Source: Chloroflexus sp. Y-396-1 (GTDB lineage Bacteria > Chloroflexota > Chloroflexia > Chloroflexales > Chloroflexaceae). From it: DNA of 64,000 nt. A program made the translations under genes and the position numbers. Shown piece by piece: positions 60,280 to 64,000 of the stretch. The stretch lies in NCBI RefSeq assembly GCF_000516515.1, contig NZ_KI911784.1, positions 372,001-436,000 on the forward strand. Reading direction: 5' to 3'. Within the stretch, counting starts at the first letter, position 1. Every line of letters begins with the position of its first letter. The notes beneath the pieces are model-generated. The model saw only the letters and a list, made by a program, of their open reading frames with translations. It did not search any database and had not been told where the DNA came from.

Positions 60280-63200
60280 ATGGCGACCATCAGCCTGCAA
60301 GACGCCTATGCACAAGCCAGAACTTTCCTCGAGGCGAACCAGATCGAGCAGGCAATTGGCTTGATCCAGCATATTCTTGAATATCATCCAGATAACCTTG
60401 AAGCGCAACGACTCCTCGGCGAAGCGTATCTGGCGCAGCGTGATCTACCGGCAGCAGTAGCCACTTTTGAACAAGTCTTGCAAGCCGACCCAGAAAATAT
60501 TCCGGCCCATGTGGGGCTGGGCATGGCATACGAGTGGCAAGGTCGGCTTGATAAAGCCATCACCGAATTCGAGCAGGCGCTTGAGATCCGTCCCGATATG
60601 CCTGAATTGCGTGCGCAATTGGTACGCCTCTATACTGAAGCCTGGGGGAGTGAACACGCTGCGCTACGCCTCAGCCGTTCGGGATTGGCCCGACTGTATG
60701 CTCGCGGTCAAATGCTACCACAGGCCATCCTTGAGTTTCGTAACGTTGTGGCTGAACATCCTAGCCGCCTCGATGCATGGGTTGGCCTGATTGAAACTCT
60801 TTGGCGCGATGGTCAGCTTGATGAAGCAGCCGCTGTTTGTCAACAGGTGTTGAAGCAACATCCACAGCTTCTCAAAGCTAATCTGATCCTCAGCGCTATT
60901 CTGCTGAACGATGGTGATCAGCGCGGGATTGAGTACTGGCGAATCGCCCAGCGCCTCGATCCATATCAGACCGCTGCACGGATGTTGTTCGATCCGCTGC
61001 CATCCGGAATTCCAATTCCTGATGTTTCACTGCCAGAATGGAACGAGGCCGAATGGCAAGCACGACGTTCCGCAGCAGCAGCACCAGTACCGGCGACAAC
61101 ACCGGCTCCTGATGATTTCTTCGCCGAAGCTAGTTGGTTAACACCTACAGTACAATCTGCACCGGTAGCTGCCTCGGCTGTTTCGGATGATGATTTGCTG
61201 GCAATGTTGCTTTTCTCACCAACAGTAGCAACCAGTGTTGCCGAACCACCACCATCGGCGTCGGCTGACAGTGATACATTTCTGGATTCGCTTCTTTCAA
61301 CGCCTACGCCGACCGAATTGACACTTGATGAGATTGGGTTGGATGTATCTGGAACACCAGCTACACCGGCCGAACCCGCTTTGCAGCCCTTCTCGCTGGA
61401 AGACCTTGGGCTCTCGCCCGAAGAGATTGCCCAACTGGAAAGCCCGTCGCCCTCGCCATCTGGCGAACCAGAGCTAAAGCCCTTCTCGCTGGAAGACCTT
61501 GGGCTCTCGCCCGAAGAGATTGCCCAACTGGAAGGCCCGTCGCCCTCGCCATCTGGCGAACCAGAGCTAAAGCCCTTCTCACTGGAAGAACTCGGCCTCT
61601 CTACTGAAGAGATTGCCCAACTGAAAGGGGCTTCTACGCCATCGACGCCAACACCAGGGACGGAAACCTTTGATGACGAGCTGAGTGGTCTGCAACCCTT
61701 CTCGCTTGATGATCTTGATTTTAGCTCAGCGACGACAAGTGGGAGTTTGCCGTCAACGTTGCAGCCGTTTTCCCTCGATGATCTGGCCCTCGATGAGGAG
61801 ATACCGGCTCCGCCGGAGCCATCTACTGAGACAATCGAACCAGGGATCTATAGCTGGCAGGAACCATCATCGCGTAGTAGTGGGATTCACATCCCCCAAG
61901 AGCCAGAGCCGAGTGGGCCATCAATATTTAGCAAGCTGCTCGAACGAGCAGCAAACTTGCCACCGGTTGATGAGCCACCGCTGTCATCGGTTGAGCTAAC
62001 AGAAGCCGACGTTGCAGCATATTTCTCAAGTGATGATGTGTCGTTACGTGAAGAAGACGGTTCAGACGAACGTTTGACCGGTACATTCCGCATTCCCAAA
62101 GCAAGTCTTGACGAGAGTCTGGCACCAACTGGCGCTGTGAGTGCACTCAGTGAGAAGAAGGAAGATGTTCCCGCCGAGCCGGAACTAAAGCCCTTCTCGC
62201 TTGAAGAGTTGGGCCTCTCGCCCGAAGAGATTGCCCAGCTTGAGGCTGCCCAGCAGCAGGCGCAGCCCGCCGATGCTGAGCCAGAACTGAAGCCCTTCTC
62301 ACTCGAAGAGTTGGGTCTCTCGCCCGAAGAGATTGCCCAGCTTGAGGCTGCCCAGCAGCAGGCGCAGCCCGCCGATGCTGAGCCGGAGCTAAAGCCCTTC
62401 TCGCTTGAAGAGTTGGGTCTCTCGCCCGAAGAGATTGCCCGGCTTGAGGCCGCCCAGCAGCAGGCGCAGCCCGCCGATGCTGAGCCAGAACTGAAGCCCT
62501 TCTCGCTTGAAGAGTTGGGTCTCTCGCCCGAAGAGATTGCCCAGCTTGAGGCCGCCCAGCAGCAGGCGCAGCCCGCCGATGCTGAGCCAGAACTGAAGCC
62601 CTTCTCACTCGAAGAGTTGGGTCTCTCGCCCGAAGAGATTGCCCAGCTTGAGGCTGCCCAGCAGCAGGCGCAGCCCGCCGATGCTGAGCCGGAGCTAAAG
62701 CCCTTCTCGCTTGAAGAGTTGGGTCTCTCGCCCGAAGAGATTGCCCAGCTTGAGGCCGCCCAGCAGCAGGCGCAGCCCGCCGATGCTGAGCCAGAACTGA
62801 AGCCCTTCTCACTCGAAGAGTTGGGTCTCTCGCCCGAAGAGATTGCCCAGCTTGAGGCTGCCCAGCAGCCAGCGCAGCCCGCCGATGCTGAGCCAGAGCT
62901 GACCCCCTTCTCGCTTGAAGAGTTGGGTCTCTCGCCCGAAGAGATTGCCCAGCTTGAGGCTGCCCAGCAGCCAGCGCAGCCCGCCGATGCTGAGCCGGAG
63001 CTAAAGCCCTTCTCGCTTGAAGAGTTGGGTCTCTCGCCCGAAGAGATTGCCCAGCTTGAGGCTGCCCAGCAGCAGGCGCAGCCCGCCGATGCTGAGCCAG
63101 AGCTGACCCCCTTCTCGCTTGAAGAGTTGGGTCTCTCGCCCGAAGAGATTGCCCAGCTTGAGGCCGCCCAGCAGCAGGCGCAGCCCGCCGATGCTGAGCC

Positions 63201-64000
63201 AGAGCTAAAGCCCTTCTCGCTTGAAGAGCTGGGTCTCTCGCCCGAAGAGATTGCCCAGCTTGAGGCTGCCCAGCAGGCACCAGCCACTAGCGAAACAATC
63301 GCATTTACTGATGAGCCGATTGATAGCCTGCTGTCAGCAGTAAGTTCTGATGAAGGTGATATATTTGCCCACCTGGAACCTTCGGCAACGAGTGGTGAGA
63401 CATCGTTCGAGCTACCCGGCGTTGAACCCATTTCATTCGAGGAATTTGCCAGTCTTGAACCTTTCTCCTTCGATGATATTGAAGGGGGAACCACAACCAG
63501 TAGTGAGCTAGGCATCTCGCCTGAGGAAATCGAAGGCATTGAGTTAGGCAATTTTGAGACAGTTGTGCTCTCGGATAACGAAGAGCCAATGATCGACACC
63601 GGTGATCCCGATCTCAACCGACTGATTCAATTGGGATACCGGCAGGGATATGTCGATCTCACCGATATTATTGCTGTTGTGAAAGACCCCGAACGTGAGG
63701 CCGACCGGATTGAGCAGATCGGCTGGTCGCTCTATCGTGCGGGAATTCAGATTCGTGACGGTGATGAGATCATCGATATGGAGGCAGAGCTTGGCGAAGA
63801 AGAACCGGCAGGAGTATCATCCACGGTATCAGCCGACCTGACTCCATTCGATGAAGGTCCCGCCATCCCCGCCGAGCCGGAGCTGACCCCCTTCTCGCTT
63901 GAAGAGTTGGGCCTCTCGCCCGAAGAGATCGCCCAGCTTGAGGCCGCCCAGCAGCAGGCGCAGCCCGCTCCCGCCGAGCCAGAGCTGACCCCCTTCTCGC
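60280..64000 (+). CDS. Very large TPR protein with tandem acidic repeats (3' end outside window)
   Basis: The frame is open from ATG 60280 (GGGAGGA upstream) to the window edge, at least 1240 residues. Residues 5-225 hold about six TPRs (e.g. QRLLGEAYLAQRDLPAAVATFEQVLQADPENIPA-type units). Then follows a Pro/Ser-rich acidic part in which PFSLEELGLSPEEIAQLE recurs: three 31-residue copies (61387-61620), eleven 34-residue copies (62191-63290) and two more from 63889. Around residues 1108-1165 there is a separate globular-looking segment (LNRLIQLGYRQGYVDLTDII...AGIQIRDGDE) resembling sigma70 region 1.1. Likely cytoplasmic, with a scaffold role. No signal peptide. The antisense frames here are not genes. 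Confidence 0.9.
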   Translation, partial: MATISLQDAYAQARTFLEANQIEQAIGLIQHILEYHPDNLEAQRLLGEAYLAQRDLPAAVATFEQVLQADPENIPAHVGLGMAYEWQGRLDKAITEFEQALEIRPDMPELRAQLVRLYTEAWGSEHAALRLSRSGLARLYARGQMLPQAILEFRNVVAEHPSRLDAWVGLIETLWRDGQLDEAAAVCQQVLKQHPQLLKANLILSAILLNDGDQRGIEYWRIAQRLDPYQTAARMLFDPLPSGIPIPDVSLPEWNEAEWQARRSAAAAPVPATTPAPDDFFAEASWLTPTVQSAPVAASAVSDDDLLAMLLFSPTVATSVAEPPPSASADSDTFLDSLLSTPTPTELTLDEIGLDVSGTPATPAEPALQPFSLEDLGLSPEEIAQLESPSPSPSGEPELKPFSLEDLGLSPEEIAQLEGPSPSPSGEPELKPFSLEELGLSTEEIAQLKGASTPSTPTPGTETFDDELSGLQPFSLDDLDFSSATTSGSLPSTLQPFSLDDLALDEEIPAPPEPSTETIEPGIYSWQEPSSRSSGIHIPQEPEPSGPSIFSKLLERAANLPPVDEPPLSSVELTEADVAAYFSSDDVSLREEDGSDERLTGTFRIPKASLDESLAPTGAVSALSEKKEDVPAEPELKPFSLEELGLSPEEIAQLEAAQQQAQPADAEPELKPFSLEELGLSPEEIAQLEAAQQQAQPADAEPELKPFSLEELGLSPEEIARLEAAQQQAQPADAEPELKPFSLEELGLSPEEIAQLEAAQQQAQPADAEPELKPFSLEELGLSPEEIAQLEAAQQQAQPADAEPELKPFSLEELGLSPEEIAQLEAAQQQAQPADAEPELKPFSLEELGLSPEEIAQLEAAQQPAQPADAEPELTPFSLEELGLSPEEIAQLEAAQQPAQPADAEPELKPFSLEELGLSPEEIAQLEAAQQQAQPADAEPELTPFSLEELGLSPEEIAQLEAAQQQAQPADAEPELKPFSLEELGLSPEEIAQLEAAQQAPATSETIAFTDEPIDSLLSAVSSDEGDIFAHLEPSATSGETSFELPGVEPISFEEFASLEPFSFDDIEGGTTTSSELGISPEEIEGIELGNFETVVLSDNEEPMIDTGDPDLNRLIQLGYRQGYVDLTDIIAVVKDPEREADRIEQIGWSLYRAGIQIRDGDEIIDMEAELGEEEPAGVSSTVSADLTPFDEGPAIPAEPELTPFSLEELGLSPEEIAQLEAAQQQAQPAPAEPELTPFS
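61387..61620 (+). repeat. 93-bp tandem repeats in TPR gene
   Basis: Units start with CCCTTCTC at 61387, 61480 and 61573, 93 bases apart (31 codons). Confidence 0.85.
62191..63290 (+). repeat. 102-bp tandem repeats in TPR gene (eleven units)
   Basis: Units begin with CCCTTCTC at 62191 and every 102 bases to 63211. Each encodes 34 residues. The unit ends alternate between LKPF and LTPF and between QQQAQ and QQPAQ. Two more units begin at 63889 and 63991, so the array may extend past the window. Confidence 0.93.

Noticed and set aside
62147-63280. Minus-strand frame of 377 residues with Arg/Ala repeats
   Set aside because: Another antisense frame of the same 102-bp array.
61887-63617. Long minus-strand frame of 576 residues
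   Set aside because: It is the antisense of the repeats in the plus-strand TPR gene; the product is low-complexity Ser/Ala repeats without a ribosome site, while the plus strand has TPRs, promoter and ribosome site.

Overview
The window looks like a chromosome segment of a filamentous anoxygenic phototroph of the Chloroflexus group. The evidence is bacteriochlorophyll genes (bchF, bchC, bchX, bchI, bchD), a PucC-type transporter, moderate GC, many small MglA/DUF4388/TPR-type proteins, and the GC-rich dispersed intergenic repeats typical of such genomes. This is inferred from gene content, not from a search.

Layout. 1-8078 (+): a bacteriochlorophyll operon with a cut-off methyltransferase, bchF, bchC, bchX carrying an extra C-terminal domain, a Trp-rich 53-aa protein, a DUF169 protein, a small membrane protein, a terminator-like hairpin, then bchI and bchD. 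8079-10211: 2.1 kb without a convincing gene, filled with tandem and dispersed GC-rich repeats. 10218-13166 (+): rarA, a FAD oxidoreductase and a small protein. 13335-16917 (-): a thiamine-precursor ABC uptake operon behind a clear TPP riboswitch and promoter. 17333-22584 (-): tRNA-Met, HU, a GTPase/DUF4388 pair, a YqhQ-like protein, two membrane proteins and mnmA. 22691-30065 (+): two alpha/beta hydrolases, an acyl-CoA ligase and a pair of SPFH-like membrane proteins.

30390-42902 (-) is the most interesting part. It is one compact, inducible-looking operon: a ribose-type ABC importer whose binding protein is an in-frame, nearly identical tandem duplication, a methylthioribose-kinase-like protein, an MtnA-like isomerase, a split transketolase, a RuBisCO-like protein, a binding-protein-like gene without a signal peptide, and a SorC-type regulator. 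A sigma70-type promoter overlaps a perfect palindrome in front of it. Together these genes suggest import, phosphorylation, isomerisation and thiamine-diphosphate-dependent cleavage of a 5-substituted pentose (methylthioribose, 5-deoxyribose or similar). MtnB/C/D-like enzymes are not seen.

43026-44538 (+): an XRE/ImmA-type regulator and a MazF-like toxin with an inverted-repeat operator. 44568-47629 (+): a GlcE-GlcD fusion and a SpoU methyltransferase. 47636-53163: LysE exporter, membrane protein, PucC-type carrier, trpA, a stand-alone Lrp-ligand domain and an acetamidase/formamidase. 53342-59062 (-): a complete assimilatory sulfate-reduction operon (cysC, cysH, sat, sirC, cobA, sir) with a long leader. 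59678-60042 (+): small membrane protein and tRNA-Pro. 60280 to the window end (+): a very large TPR protein with 102-bp repeats and a sigma70-region-1.1-like segment. It is open at the window edge, and its antisense frames give misleading long ORFs.

All family calls are made by eye from translated motifs; no database was searched.
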